NCBI RefSeq assembly: GCF_900104335.1
Contig: NZ_FMXT01000011.1
Coordinates: 18,323-82,322, forward strand
DNA length: 64,000 nt
Direction: 5' to 3'
From: Pseudobutyrivibrio sp. YE44
GTDB taxonomy: Bacteria; Bacillota; Clostridia; Lachnospirales; Lachnospiraceae
This document shows, piece after piece, positions 27,456-36,580 of the stretch; positions within the stretch are counted from its first letter, which is position 1; the number at the start of each line of letters is the position of its first letter. Under the pieces are notes generated by a model. The model did not search any database, was not told where the DNA came from, and saw only the letters and a list, made by a program, of their open reading frames with translations. The translations under genes were made by a program, and so were the position numbers.

Positions 27456-27485
27456 GACCTCCGGAATTCCGGAGGTCTTTTTTGT
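27456..27485 (+). terminator. Intrinsic terminator of the rubrerythrin gene
   Basis: Perfect stem GACCTCCGGAA/TTCCGGAGGTC followed by TTTTTTG. Confidence 0.9.
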
Positions 27486-27734
27486 TATTTTTATAGGGAT
27501 TGTTGGTGGGGACAGGGCAGTTGTAATGTTGAGTTAAAGGGGAATAAAGTTGTATAATTGAATTACAAATATAAAATAAAATGAAAAATATTGAAAAAAT
27601 ATAATACAAACTAGTGATTTTTACATAATTCTGTGGTAATATATGTATATATTGTACAAGAGAATTATCTGAAAATACTCACGTGGGTATTTATGGCGTT
27701 TTGTACTAGATTTTATACGGAGTTTGAGACTTGA

Positions 27735-27762
27735 CCTAATTGACAATAATTTATCAATTAGG
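27735..27762. promoter_or_regulatory. Inverted repeat upstream of hypB copy 2
   Basis: Nine-base arms CCTAATTGA and TCAATTAGG separated by ten AT-rich bases, 92 bp before the hypB start. It could be an operator or an mRNA hairpin; I cannot assign a regulator. Confidence 0.4.
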
Positions 27763-27853
27763 TTATATTTATACGACTAGGAAACTAGAAGATAATGGTT
27801 TAGTTTTCATTCTTGGGGTTTTATACACAAGAATGCAATTAAGCGGAGGGATT

Positions 27854-28531
27854 ATGGAAGATTACAAAGTTATTGAGGTAAAGCAGAGTATCTTTGAGGA
27901 TAACGATGCTGACGCAAAAAAACTTAGAGCTGAATTAAAATCTCAGAAGACTTTTTTAGTTAATCTAATGTCTTCTCCGGGCTCAGGAAAAACCACCACC
28001 TTATGCCAAACCATAGCCAGACTTAAGGACGAGATGGCTATTGGCGTTATGGAAGCGGATATTGATTCGGATGTGGATGCAGCCACAATTCAGGCGGCAG
28101 GAGCTCGAGCAATTCAGATTCACACTGGCGGTATGTGTCATCTTGATGCAGACATGACCAGACAGGGCTTACATGAATTTGGTACAGAGGATTTGGATTT
28201 GGTTTTCCTAGAAAATGTTGGTAACCTTGTTTGTCCCGCAGAGTTTGATACTGGTTCTTCAAAGAATGCAATGATTCTTTCAGTTCCAGAGGGAGACGAC
28301 AAGCCACTTAAGTATCCACTTATGTTTTCTGTTTGCGATGTGGTGCTTATCAACAAATGTGACACACTTCCTGTGTTCACCGAATTCTCAAAAGAAGCTG
28401 TTACAGAGCGAATCCATAAGTTGAACCCTAATGCCCAGGTTATATTTGTTTCGGCAAAAACAGGCGAAGGTTTTGATGAGTGGATTAACTGGTTGAGGGG
28501 CCAGGTCGCTGACTGGAACGCTGATAATTAA
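27854..28531 (+). CDS. hypB: HypB, hydrogenase nickel-insertion GTPase (copy 2)
   Basis: Second HypB, 225 residues, clearly homologous to the copy at 54 over its whole length. Walker A SPGSGKTTT near residue 42, the Cys-His site in GMCHLDADM and the NKCDTLP guanine-specificity segment are intact. It also lacks an N-terminal nickel-storage motif. The ATG at 27854 has GGAGGG just upstream; the ORF reads on to 27740 without a ribosome binding site. The next gene, about 100 bp away, is a large Fe-S/FAD oxidoreductase rather than a hydrogenase, so copy 2 may serve a separate hydrogenase or supply nickel elsewhere. Confidence 0.93.
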   Translation: MEDYKVIEVKQSIFEDNDADAKKLRAELKSQKTFLVNLMSSPGSGKTTTLCQTIARLKDEMAIGVMEADIDSDVDAATIQAAGARAIQIHTGGMCHLDADMTRQGLHEFGTEDLDLVFLENVGNLVCPAEFDTGSSKNAMILSVPEGDDKPLKYPLMFSVCDVVLINKCDTLPVFTEFSKEAVTERIHKLNPNAQVIFVSAKTGEGFDEWINWLRGQVADWNADN

Positions 28532-28632
28532 CCTGCTGGCACAGGTGTTTATCAGAAGGCTTTAGCCGACGAACTTTTTGAGGGTAGAGAGAGTATAAAT
28601 AGTTTTTAAGGTAAAAGGAGGAAATAATTAAT

Positions 28633-31422
28633 ATGGGAATTGGACCAGACCGTTTAGGTGATTTTTATCCTGATTGGGTAAAAGATTTAAAGGATGAAGA
28701 TCTCCGTCCTGAGATTCTTCAGCTTGGTAAGGTGATTACAGACCGAGCAAAGATCAAGCTTGGTCTTCAGAAAATCACAAAGTATGATCCAGAGTACTGG
28801 GCAGTTGCAAATCTTGCACCTACAAAGGAGATTGCAGAGCTTGCACTTCAGATGGGTGGTATTAGAAAGCCAAAGACTTTTAAGCAGATGCTTGAAATTA
28901 CAGGTCTTGATGAGAAGACACTTGAAGAGCGTCTCGAGCAGGCTAGCTACACAGGTCTTATTGAGTGGAACTATGAGAATGATGCTCACGAAAAGCAGTG
29001 GGTTCTTCCTATGTTCGTTCCAGGTTCAGCAGAGTTTTCTAACATGAACCAGGATCTTCTCAAGGAGCATCCTGAGATGGGACGTTTCTTCGAGAGAATG
29101 TCACGTCTTCCACTTGAGGGACTTACACACATGGTGCCACCAGGAGGCGCTGGTATCGGTATGCACGTTATTCCTGTTGAGGAAGCTATCGGTATGGAGC
29201 AGGAAGCAATTGGTCTTGAAAAGATTTCATACTGGCTTGATAAATACGAAGGAAAGTATGCTAAGTCACCATGTTCATGCCGTCTTTCTAGACAGACATA
29301 TGATGAGGGCTGTGCAGATGATCCTATCGGTTGGTGTATCGCTGTAGGTGATATGGCTGATTACGTTGTTGAGACCAACAAGGGTGGCGTTTATATCACT
29401 CGTGAGGAGGCTCTTGAGATTTTCAAGCAGGCTGAGGAGAACGGTTTCGTTCACCAGATCACAAATATCGATGGTGAGAACAAGATTTTCGCTATCTGTA
29501 ACTGTAATGTAAATGTATGTTATGCTCTTCGTACATCACAGCTTTTCAACACTCCTAATATGTCACGTTCGGCATATATTGCTCACGTTACTGCTGAGGA
29601 TTGTGTTGCTTGTGGTAAGTGTGTTGAGTCTTGTCCAGCAGGTGCTGTTAAGCTTGGCCAGAAGCTTTGCAAGGCTGATGGTTCAGAAGTTCAGTATCCA
29701 AAGCACGTTCTTCCAACAGAGAAGAAGTGGACTACAGACGACTGGGATGACGATTACAGGGACAACAATAGAATTAACTGCTACGACACTGGTACAGCTC
29801 CATGTAAGACAGCTTGTCCTGCTCACATTGCTATCCAGGGTTATCTTCGTATGGCAGCTCAGGGACGTTACAAGGAAGCTCTTGCTCTTATCAAGCAGGA
29901 CAACCCACTTCCAGCTATTTGCGGTCGTGTATGTAACAGACGTTGTGAGGCTGCTTGTACAAGAGGTACAGTTGATGAGGCTATCGCAATCGATGAGGTT
30001 AAGCGTTTCTTAGCTGAGATGGATCTCAAGGCTGAGACAAGATATATTCCAAAGAAGATTGTTCCTTCACTTAAGGGCGAGTTCAACGAGAAGATTGCTA
30101 TCATCGGTGCAGGTCCTGCAGGTCTTTCATGTGCTTACTACTTAGCACTTAAGGGCTACAAGCCAACAATCTTCGAGAAGAGCAAGTATCCAGGTGGTAT
30201 GCTTCGCTATGGTATTCCATCATTCGTTCTTGAGAACAATGTTATCGATGCTGAAATCGAAATCATCAAGGAGCTTGGTGTAGAGATTAAGTGTGGCGTT
30301 GAAGTAGGTAAGGATATCTCTCTTGCAGAGCTCCGTTCACAGGGCTACAAGGCATTCTACGTAGCTATCGGTTGCCAGGGTGGTAATCGTCCAAACGTAC
30401 CTGGTGATGATGCTATCGGTACAGCTACAGCTGTTGATTTCCTTCACCAGTGCTCAGAGAATGAAGCATACGATATTAAGGGTGACCTTGTTGTTATCGG
30501 TGGTGGTAACGTTGCTATCGACGTTGCTCGTTCTGCAAGACGTGTTGGTAATGAAAAGGTTTCTATGTTCTGTCTCGAGAGCAGAGACATCATGCCAGCT
30601 TCTCCAGAGGAAATAGAAATTGTTGAAGCTGAGGGCGTAGAGCTCAACTGCGGTTGGGGTCCTAAGGAAGTTCTCGTTGACGAGGCAGGCGCTGTAAAGG
30701 GTATCGTTCTTAAGAAGTGTACACGTGTTAAGGATGAGACAGGTCGCTTCTCTCCACAGTACGACGAGAATGATACAATCACTGTAGAGTGTAAGCATGT
30801 TATCTTCTCAGTAGGACAGCGTAGCGTTTACGGAGATCTCTTCAAGGATTCCAAGGTTGTTATCGAGCGTGGACCAAAGGCAGATTCTCTTACATATCAG
30901 ACAGACGAGCCTGATATCTTCGTTGGTGGTGATATGTACACAGGCCCTAGATTTGCTATCGATGCTATCGCAGCTGGTCGTGAGGGTGCTATCTCAATCC
31001 ACCGTTTCGTACAGCCTAATAGCTCACTTACTATCGGACGTAACCGTCGTGATTTCATCGAGCTTGATAAGGAAAACCTTATGATTGGTGATTACGATCA
31101 CAGCCCACGTCAGATTCCAGGTGTTTCTAAGACAACTGTTGACGGCGAGCTTACATTCCGTGATAAGACTGTTGAACTTACAGAGGAGCAGATCAAGATT
31201 GAGACAGCTAGATGTCTTAAGTGTGGAGCTTCTGTTGTTGATGAGAATAAGTGTATCGGTTGTGGTATTTGTACAACCAAGTGCGAATTCGATGCAATCA
31301 AGCTTTACAGAGAACATCCAGAGTGCTCAAAGATGACTCCTTCTGAGGACAAGCTTAAGTACGTGCTTCCATACGGACTCAAGCAGCGCGTAAGCGTAAC
31401 CTTCAAGCGTGGTCGTAAGTAA
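28633..31422 (+). CDS. Large Fe-S/FAD oxidoreductase, GltD-like with extra N-terminal domain
   Basis: 929 residues. The N-terminal ~320 residues contain two cysteine groups, PCSCRLSRQTYDEGC near residue 215 and CNCNVNVC near residue 294; I do not recognise this domain. Next come a 4Fe-4S motif CVACGKCVESCPAG (about 326), the Fer4_20 cysteine domain of GltD-type proteins (CKTACPAHI, CGRVCNRRCEAAC), an FAD-binding IGAGPAGLSCAYYLA motif (about 493), an NAD(P)-binding VVIGGGNVAIDVARSA motif (about 620) and a final CIGCGICTTKCEF ferredoxin motif. This is an electron hub linking NAD(P)H, FAD and ferredoxin-type clusters. Strong AAGGAGG and a highly biased codon choice suggest heavy expression. Confidence 0.85.
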   Translation: MGIGPDRLGDFYPDWVKDLKDEDLRPEILQLGKVITDRAKIKLGLQKITKYDPEYWAVANLAPTKEIAELALQMGGIRKPKTFKQMLEITGLDEKTLEERLEQASYTGLIEWNYENDAHEKQWVLPMFVPGSAEFSNMNQDLLKEHPEMGRFFERMSRLPLEGLTHMVPPGGAGIGMHVIPVEEAIGMEQEAIGLEKISYWLDKYEGKYAKSPCSCRLSRQTYDEGCADDPIGWCIAVGDMADYVVETNKGGVYITREEALEIFKQAEENGFVHQITNIDGENKIFAICNCNVNVCYALRTSQLFNTPNMSRSAYIAHVTAEDCVACGKCVESCPAGAVKLGQKLCKADGSEVQYPKHVLPTEKKWTTDDWDDDYRDNNRINCYDTGTAPCKTACPAHIAIQGYLRMAAQGRYKEALALIKQDNPLPAICGRVCNRRCEAACTRGTVDEAIAIDEVKRFLAEMDLKAETRYIPKKIVPSLKGEFNEKIAIIGAGPAGLSCAYYLALKGYKPTIFEKSKYPGGMLRYGIPSFVLENNVIDAEIEIIKELGVEIKCGVEVGKDISLAELRSQGYKAFYVAIGCQGGNRPNVPGDDAIGTATAVDFLHQCSENEAYDIKGDLVVIGGGNVAIDVARSARRVGNEKVSMFCLESRDIMPASPEEIEIVEAEGVELNCGWGPKEVLVDEAGAVKGIVLKKCTRVKDETGRFSPQYDENDTITVECKHVIFSVGQRSVYGDLFKDSKVVIERGPKADSLTYQTDEPDIFVGGDMYTGPRFAIDAIAAGREGAISIHRFVQPNSSLTIGRNRRDFIELDKENLMIGDYDHSPRQIPGVSKTTVDGELTFRDKTVELTEEQIKIETARCLKCGASVVDENKCIGCGICTTKCEFDAIKLYREHPECSKMTPSEDKLKYVLPYGLKQRVSVTFKRGRK

Positions 31423-31435
31423 TTTAATATAATAT

Positions 31436-31539
31436 AAAGCCTTGGGTTACGCTCTCAAGCCTTAGATATTACTCCGCTCAGCTGAAGAAAGCTTCGCTTG
31501 AGTAACACTAAGAGCTAGATAGCTACCCAAGGCTTATTT
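31436..31539. repeat. Palindromic repeat after the Fe-S/FAD oxidoreductase gene
   Basis: Outer arms AAGCCTTGGGT and ACCCAAGGCTT, then AGAGCT-type and CTTAG/CTAAG pairs, then inner ATTACTC/GAGTAAC around AGCTGAAGAAAGCT. The whole ~104 bp can fold on itself and is followed by TATTTTAT, so it probably terminates transcription. The core is the reverse complement of the core of the repeat at 6298-6356, with about 80 percent matching by eye. Confidence 0.85.
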
Positions 31540-31639
31540 TATACACTTCTTTTAGTATGTACTACTTTCGCTACATATTACTTGTGATACGTACTACATG
31601 TGATATTATTGAAGTAACGACACGTACGGGAGGACTAGA

Positions 31640-32635
31640 ATGAATTTTTACTTATTTAATGAAGGTTTTGCGCAAGCGCTTCGCACAATAATACTTGTTT
31701 ATTTTATATTGACATTCGTATTTACGGTATATTCTATTGCCAGAATGTACTATTATGAGCATATTGCAAATGATGTTAAGGGTGGAAGAGCTCGTATGAA
31801 GGAGCTGGCAGCCACCGGTCGTTTCATTCAGATGCCAGTGTACACTATGGAGGAGATGGCAGAGGATAAGCACAAGCGAGATGTTCGACTTATGTATTTT
31901 CCTGCTGACAATCCTAGAGATAAGCGCTTTGTTATGATACTTCCAGGTGGAGGATATGCACATGTTTGTTTGAAGCAGGAAGGATATCCTGTTGCAGCAG
32001 CACTAAACAAAATGGACATTAATGCTTTTGTGCTTGATTATAGAGCTGGCCGTGATTGCGAACCTTTTGCGCCAATGCAGGATTTAGGCGCAGCACTAGT
32101 TCTGATAAAGGATAATCCTGACAAGTTTCAGGTTGATATTGAGGGATACTCATTAATGGGATTTTCTGCAGGGGGTAATCTTGCAGGCATTTTCTCCAGC
32201 CATAAATTTGGCTATATTGATTATCAACTTCCTAAGCCTAAGGCTATACTTCTTGGCTATCCATGGACTTGTGTTAATGACTGGCTTCATCATCCATATT
32301 GGAATATATGGATTGGTCTTTTAGGCGTGTGGTTATCAAATCGTGGAAGCTATTATATGTTTGGATTGCGAGGTATTCGAAAGGGCCGCCAGCTTCTTGA
32401 TGTAAAAAATTACATTGAGGAGGATTATCCTCCAACCTTTATGTATTCGGGTTCTTGGGATGTGCTTGTACCAGCCAGCCGTCATGCGGACGTGTTTGAT
32501 GTAGCTCTCACTGAAAATGGAGTGGTTCATAAGTATGAAAAATACTTTGGTGTACCCCACGGTATTGGTCTTGGAAAGAGGACAAAAGCAAATGGTTGGT
32601 TAGAAAGAGCAGTAGCCTTTTGGGATGAGGCTTAG
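31640..32635 (+). CDS. Membrane-anchored alpha/beta hydrolase (esterase/lipase type)
   Basis: 331 residues. An N-terminal hydrophobic segment (ALRTIILVYFILTFVFTVY) anchors the protein. The catalytic domain has the oxyanion-hole motif GGGYAHV near residue 106, the nucleophile elbow GFSAGGN near residue 178, the catalytic Asp region SGSWDVLVPA and the catalytic His in VPHGIGLG near residue 308. It resembles BD-FAE-like carbohydrate esterases and acetyl-xylan esterases; the substrate cannot be read from sequence. Monocistronic, with GGGAGGA before the start. Confidence 0.82.
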   Translation: MNFYLFNEGFAQALRTIILVYFILTFVFTVYSIARMYYYEHIANDVKGGRARMKELAATGRFIQMPVYTMEEMAEDKHKRDVRLMYFPADNPRDKRFVMILPGGGYAHVCLKQEGYPVAAALNKMDINAFVLDYRAGRDCEPFAPMQDLGAALVLIKDNPDKFQVDIEGYSLMGFSAGGNLAGIFSSHKFGYIDYQLPKPKAILLGYPWTCVNDWLHHPYWNIWIGLLGVWLSNRGSYYMFGLRGIRKGRQLLDVKNYIEEDYPPTFMYSGSWDVLVPASRHADVFDVALTENGVVHKYEKYFGVPHGIGLGKRTKANGWLERAVAFWDEA

Positions 32636-32726
32636 AATCTTTATTTTATAAGAAAAATCAGCCCATTTATGCTTGCATTTTTCTGGTTCAGGTTGTATTA
32701 TATTCAAGCAATTAAGATATAGAAAT

Positions 32727-32836
32727 TCACCTTCGGGTGAGGGACAGTTCGTTTGTACCATCCTGTCCATAAACAAAACCAGGACTAAGATATATTACTA
32801 TGTTTGTTTTGGCTGCCGGTGCGCAGCCTTTTTTAT
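32727..32836 (+). promoter_or_regulatory. Leader of the que operon: possible preQ1 riboswitch with intrinsic terminator
   Basis: A UUCG-capped hairpin (TCACC-TTCG-GGTGA, 32727-32740) is followed by a stem GGACAG/CTGTCC at 32742-32767 whose loop begins TTC, then an A-rich tail ending ACTAA (32784-32788). This layout resembles a preQ1-I aptamer, though the tail is longer than usual and the loop differs. The hairpin GGCTGC/GCAGCC with TTTTTT at 32811-32836 is an intrinsic terminator placed before the first que gene. A terminator in this leader is well supported; the riboswitch class is a guess. Confidence 0.5.
32811..32836 (+). terminator. Leader terminator of the que operon
   Basis: Stem GGCTGC/GCAGCC around CGGTGC, then TTTTTTATT. 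It lies 62 bp before the queD start and after no complete gene, which points to transcription attenuation. Confidence 0.75.
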
Positions 32837-32897
32837 TGGAATCCTTTGTGGATTTTCGCGTCTGTATTTCTTATGTCCTGATTCAAGGAGATTTTCA

Positions 32898-33320
32898 ATG
32901 TACTATTTAACAGCAGAGGCATCCTTTGATGGAGCTCACTTTTTAGCAGGTTACGAGGGCAAGTGTTCAAATTTACACGGTCATCGTTGGAGAGTAATCC
33001 TAAAAATAAAGACTGAAAAGCTACAGTCTGAAGGCCAGCAACGTGGCATGGTTGTTGATTTCGGAGATGTAAAGGATGCTTTAAAGAAGGAAACAGATTT
33101 TTTTGATCACAGCTTTATATATGAACTTGGTTCCCTGAAGGACGAAACAGTTGCAGCTTTGAAAGCTGAGAATTTTGAAATGCATGAGGTTCCATTTAGA
33201 CCAACGGCAGAGAATTTTTCTAGGTACTTCTTTTACAAGTTTAAGGAATATGGCTTTACAGTTGCAGAGGTGACCGTTTACGAGACACCAAATAACTGTG
33301 CAAGTTATTCGGAAGACTAA
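32898..33320 (+). CDS. queD: QueD, 6-carboxytetrahydropterin synthase
   Basis: Converts dihydroneopterin triphosphate to 6-carboxy-tetrahydropterin, the second step of preQ0 synthesis. The zinc-binding histidines are in FDGAHFL and LHGHRW near residues 13-34; CSNLHGHRW contains the catalytic cysteine. DHSF and ETPNNCASY are the other family segments. The ATG at 32898 has AAGGAG 8 bases upstream; the ORF reads back through the leader to 32673 but that part is non-coding. 140 residues, slightly longer than average. First gene of queD-queE-folE-queC-queF. Confidence 0.94.
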   Translation: MYYLTAEASFDGAHFLAGYEGKCSNLHGHRWRVILKIKTEKLQSEGQQRGMVVDFGDVKDALKKETDFFDHSFIYELGSLKDETVAALKAENFEMHEVPFRPTAENFSRYFFYKFKEYGFTVAEVTVYETPNNCASYSED

Positions 33321-33322
33321 TT

Positions 33323-33991
33323 ATGGCAGTATTTAACGTAGTAGAAAAATTTGTCAGCATTAATGGTGAGGGACAGCACGCAGGTGAGCTTGCAGTGTTT
33401 ATTAGACTCCGTGGATGTAATCTTTCTTGCAGCTATTGTGATACAAGATGGGCTTGTACTGCTGATGCCAAGGCAGAAGAAATGACAGAGCTTCAGCTTC
33501 TAGATTATGTGAAATCCACAGGAGTAAAAAGAGTTACTCTTACTGGTGGCGAGCCACTTTTGGCAAAAGATGTTATGGTTCTGCTAGAGGCTTTTGCTAA
33601 GGAACCGGATATAAAGGTCGAGATAGAGACTAATGGTAGTATTTCACTTGAGCCATTTGTTGCTATAGAGAATCCTCCAGCCTTTACCCTTGATTACAAG
33701 TTGGCAGGATCAGGAATGGAAGCAAAAATGGATTTATCAAACTTCCAGTATTTACAGGAAAAGGATACTGTTAAGTTTGTTTGCTCAGATGTAAGTGAGT
33801 TGGATAAGGTTTGCAATATCGTAAATACGTATTCACTTTCAGATAAATGTACTGTTTTAATCAGCCCGGTTTTCGGTCGTATTGAACCGGCAGATATGGT
33901 GGACTATTTGATAGAGCATAAGCGAAATGATATTCGTTTACAGCTTCAGCTTCACAAGTTTATTTGGGATCCAAATAAGCGTGGCGTGTAG
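33323..33991 (+). CDS. queE: QueE, 7-carboxy-7-deazaguanine synthase
   Basis: Radical SAM enzyme that rearranges 6-carboxy-tetrahydropterin to 7-carboxy-7-deazaguanine. The SAM-cluster motif is [13 protein letters not shown] (CxxxCxxC) near residue 32, and the glycine-rich TLTGGEPLL follows near residue 72. The N-terminus [17 protein letters not shown] is typical of the family. 222 residues. It starts 2 bp after queD. Confidence 0.95.
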   Translation: MAVFNVVEKFVSINGEGQHAGELAVFIRLRGCNLSCSYCDTRWACTADAKAEEMTELQLLDYVKSTGVKRVTLTGGEPLLAKDVMVLLEAFAKEPDIKVEIETNGSISLEPFVAIENPPAFTLDYKLAGSGMEAKMDLSNFQYLQEKDTVKFVCSDVSELDKVCNIVNTYSLSDKCTVLISPVFGRIEPADMVDYLIEHKRNDIRLQLQLHKFIWDPNKRGV

Positions 33992-34010
33992 TTTTAAGAA
34001 GAGGATAGAA

Positions 34011-34583
34011 ATGGCAATTAACAAGGAATTAATAAAGGAAAGCATTAGAAATATTATTATAGCTCTTGGGGATGACCCAGATAGAGCAGGACTTGTGGAG
34101 ACCCCTGACAGAGTGGCTCGTATGTACGAGGAAGTCTTTGAAGGAATGAATTATAGTAACCAGGATATTGCAGAAATGTTTAACAAGACCTTCGATGAGG
34201 ATTATTACGATGATAACAATCAGGATTTGGTCTTTGTAAAGGATATTGAGGTCTTCAGCTATTGCGAACATCATCTTGCACTTATGTATGACATGAAGGT
34301 CAGCGTAGCCTATATTCCAAATGGAAAGGTAATTGGTCTTAGCAAAATTGCAAGAATCGCTGATATGGCAGCAAAGCGACTTCAGCTTCAGGAGCGAATT
34401 GGAAATGATATTGCTGAGATTCTTCAGATGGTTACTGAATCAGAGGATGTAGCTGTATTTATAGAAGCTAGCCATTCTTGCATGACTGCCAGAGGAATCA
34501 AAAATGCAGGGGCAAGAACTTATACTCAAACCTTACGAGGTAGGTTTAAGACTGATAAGGACTTGCTTGCAAGATTAAGATAG
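34011..34583 (+). CDS. folE: FolE, GTP cyclohydrolase I
   Basis: Opens GTP to dihydroneopterin triphosphate, the first step of both folate and preQ1 synthesis; its place here suggests a role in preQ1. It has [11 protein letters not shown] near residue 27, zinc/active-site residues in FSYCEHHLA near residue 81, KIARIADM, and the zinc cysteine in [11 protein letters not shown]. 190 residues from ATG 34011 (GAGGAT upstream); the open frame extends back into queE but has no ribosome binding site there. Confidence 0.95.
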   Translation: MAINKELIKESIRNIIIALGDDPDRAGLVETPDRVARMYEEVFEGMNYSNQDIAEMFNKTFDEDYYDDNNQDLVFVKDIEVFSYCEHHLALMYDMKVSVAYIPNGKVIGLSKIARIADMAAKRLQLQERIGNDIAEILQMVTESEDVAVFIEASHSCMTARGIKNAGARTYTQTLRGRFKTDKDLLARLR

Positions 34584-34609
34584 AGGATGAGCTGTAAAAG
34601 GAGATAAAT

Positions 34610-35296
34610 ATGAAAGCATTAGTTTTAGTTAGTGGTGGCGTGGATAGCACCACATGTCTTGGAATGGCAGTAAAGGAATATGGAAGCGAGAATGTAGTTG
34701 GACTTTCAATTTTCTACGGACAGCGTCATGATAAAGAAATCAAGGCTGCAGATGCGGTTTGCGAGCATTATAAGGTAGAGCATATCACTCTTGATTTATC
34801 TACAATGTTTCAGTTTAGCGATTGTACATTGCTACAGCATTCAGAGGGAGAAATTCCAGAGGAATCTTATGCAGAGCAGCTTGCTAAAACAGATGGCAAG
34901 CCAGTGAGCACATATGTGCCATTTAGAAATGGGTTATTCCTTTCAAGTGCCAGTGCCATTGCACTTTCAAAGGGATGTTCAAAGATTTACTATGGAGCAC
35001 ACAGCGACGATGCAGCAGGCAACGCATACCCAGACTGTTCAGAGGCTTTCAACGAGGCTATGAACAAGGCAATCTACGAGGGCAGTGGAAAGCAGCTCGA
35101 AATTGTGGCGCCATTTATTAGTCTCACAAAATCACAGGTGGTAAAGAAGGGCTTAGAATTAGGTGTGCCTTATGAGCTTACCTGGAGCTGTTATGAGGGT
35201 CATGAAAAGGCCTGCGGTAAATGTGGCACTTGCATCGATAGAAAGGCTGCATTTGAGCTTAACGGGGTTACAGACCCTATTGAATATGAAATGTAA
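34610..35296 (+). CDS. queC: QueC, 7-cyano-7-deazaguanine synthase
   Basis: ATP-dependent conversion of 7-carboxy-7-deazaguanine to preQ0. The PP-loop [10 protein letters not shown] lies at the N-terminus, and the zinc-binding cysteine set [16 protein letters not shown] near the C-terminus. 228 residues, full length. AAAGGAG precedes the ATG. It follows folE by 26 bp. Confidence 0.95.
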   Translation: MKALVLVSGGVDSTTCLGMAVKEYGSENVVGLSIFYGQRHDKEIKAADAVCEHYKVEHITLDLSTMFQFSDCTLLQHSEGEIPEESYAEQLAKTDGKPVSTYVPFRNGLFLSSASAIALSKGCSKIYYGAHSDDAAGNAYPDCSEAFNEAMNKAIYEGSGKQLEIVAPFISLTKSQVVKKGLELGVPYELTWSCYEGHEKACGKCGTCIDRKAAFELNGVTDPIEYEM

Positions 35297-35315
35297 TATA
35301 TCGGAGGAAAAAATT

Positions 35316-35807
35316 ATGGCAGATAGAGCAGCAGAGGGTACACTTACCCTTCTTGGAAACAAAAACAACACTTATCCAGACAATTACGCACCAGAGATGC
35401 TTCAGACATTCTTGAATAAGCATCCTGAAAATGACTATTTTGTAAAGTTTAATTGTCCAGAGTTTACATCACTTTGTCCAATTACAGGTCAGCCAGATTT
35501 TGCGAACATCATCATTTCCTATGTTCCAGGAGAAAAGATGGTGGAGAGCAAGTCTCTTAAGCTTTACCTTTTCAGTTTTAGAAATCACGGTGACTTCCAT
35601 GAGGATTGTGTAAACATCATCATGAAGGATTTGATTAAGCTTATGGATCCAAAGTATATTGAGGTTTGGGGCAAATTCACTCCAAGAGGAGGTATTTCCA
35701 TCGACCCATATTGCAACTATGGAAAGCCAGGTACAAAGTGGGAAGAGGTTGCCTTCAATCGCATGGCAAACCACGATATGTATCCAGAAAAGGTAGATAA
35801 TAGATAA
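35316..35807 (+). CDS. queF: QueF, NADPH-dependent preQ0 reductase
   Basis: Reduces the nitrile of preQ0 to the amine preQ1 with two NADPH. The catalytic cysteine is in [14 protein letters not shown] near residue 50, with the aspartate six residues later; [15 protein letters not shown] and the FTPRGGISI segment complete the unimodular QueF fold. 163 residues from ATG 35316 behind CGGAGGAA. Last gene of the operon, so the cell makes preQ1 for tRNA insertion; the transglycosylase is outside this window. Confidence 0.95.
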   Translation: MADRAAEGTLTLLGNKNNTYPDNYAPEMLQTFLNKHPENDYFVKFNCPEFTSLCPITGQPDFANIIISYVPGEKMVESKSLKLYLFSFRNHGDFHEDCVNIIMKDLIKLMDPKYIEVWGKFTPRGGISIDPYCNYGKPGTKWEEVAFNRMANHDMYPEKVDNR

Positions 35808-35846
35808 TAAAAGACCAGTCGACTTTGACTGATTGATGAGATGTGA

Positions 35847-35881
35847 AAAGAGGCCCACTCCCTAGCGGAATGGACCTCTTT
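35847..35881. terminator. Bidirectional terminator between queF and the kinase-like gene
   Basis: AAAGAGGCCCACTCC pairs with GGAATGGACCTCTTT. A-rich on one side and T-rich on the other, between convergent genes. Confidence 0.85.
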
Positions 35882-35892
35882 GCTTTTTGTAG

Positions 35893-36495
35893 TTATTCAG
35901 GATACTTTTCAGCAAGCTGACAAATTGTATTTACACAGGTTTCTTCACCGAGAGTACCGCTGTCTAAAATTACATCATACTCTCTGAAATCACCCCAGTT
36001 TTTGTCGGTGTAATATTTGTAATAGGTTTTTCTCTGTTTATCCTTCTTTGCAAGGCGCTTCTCAATGCTGACATTTTCTATGTTTTCGTAGCGGTCAAGA
36101 ACTCTCTTTTTTCTGTGCTCCATATCTGCGTGAATCATAACGTTCATGCAGCGGATGCCCTCCTTGCGAAGAATGTAGTCCGCACAACGTCCAACGATTA
36201 CGCAAGGACCTTTGCTGGCAAATTCAAGGATAACCTTTTTCTGAGCTATAAATATTTCATCCTGAGGACTCTGGAAGTACATTGTACCTGCAGCTGAAAT
36301 ATCAAACCACATTGCTGTAGAAGATGTATATTCACCTTGAGTCTCTATAAGCTCTTTTGCATAGCCACTTTCAACAGCCACACGATTTACGATTTCCCCA
36401 TCGTAAAAAGGAATGTTTAATTGCTTTGCAACAGCTTCTCCAATGCTATGACCACCGCTGCCGAATTCTCTTGAGATAGTAATTACTGGATACAT
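35893..36495 (-). CDS. Cytidylate-kinase-like P-loop kinase
   Basis: 200 residues. The N-terminal ITISREFGSGGHSIGEAVA is the modified P-loop of the cytidylate-kinase-like family (PF13189), common in clostridia. The GRCADYILR and EHRKKRVLDRYENI segments fit the lid and nucleotide sites. The substrate of this family is mostly unknown; it may not be CMP. The ATG at 36495 has GGAGGG upstream; the ORF reads further back to 36528. It is the most distal gene of a minus-strand run with the arginase-like gene, trkH and trkA. Confidence 0.82.
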   Translation of the reverse strand: MYPVITISREFGSGGHSIGEAVAKQLNIPFYDGEIVNRVAVESGYAKELIETQGEYTSSTAMWFDISAAGTMYFQSPQDEIFIAQKKVILEFASKGPCVIVGRCADYILRKEGIRCMNVMIHADMEHRKKRVLDRYENIENVSIEKRLAKKDKQRKTYYKYYTDKNWGDFREYDVILDSGTLGEETCVNTICQLAEKYPE

Positions 36496-36580
36496 AGTGG
36501 TTCCCTCCAATTTTAAAATATAAATCATACAGATTCTGTATTTGTATCTATATGATAACCCAACATTTGTTACTTATATT

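Larger units (their letters stand above)
27433..27853. other. Intergenic region upstream of hypB copy 2
   Basis: 421 bp without a gene. It holds the terminator of the rubrerythrin gene (27456-27485) and an inverted repeat at 27735-27762 (CCTAATTGA/TCAATTAGG around an AT-rich centre), which may be an operator or leader hairpin for hypB copy 2. The rest is AT-rich with no other clear signal. Confidence 0.6.

Noticed and set aside
29513..30013. 166-codon ORF inside the Fe-S/FAD oxidoreductase gene, and similar ORFs on both strands there
   Set aside because: Shadow frames that stay open because of the strongly biased codon use of the real gene; hydrophobic-repetitive products with no family features.
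32673..32897. Long N-terminal extension of QueD
   Set aside because: It covers the leader hairpins and terminator; the QueD family starts at MYYLTAEASFDGAHF with AAGGAG upstream of 32898.
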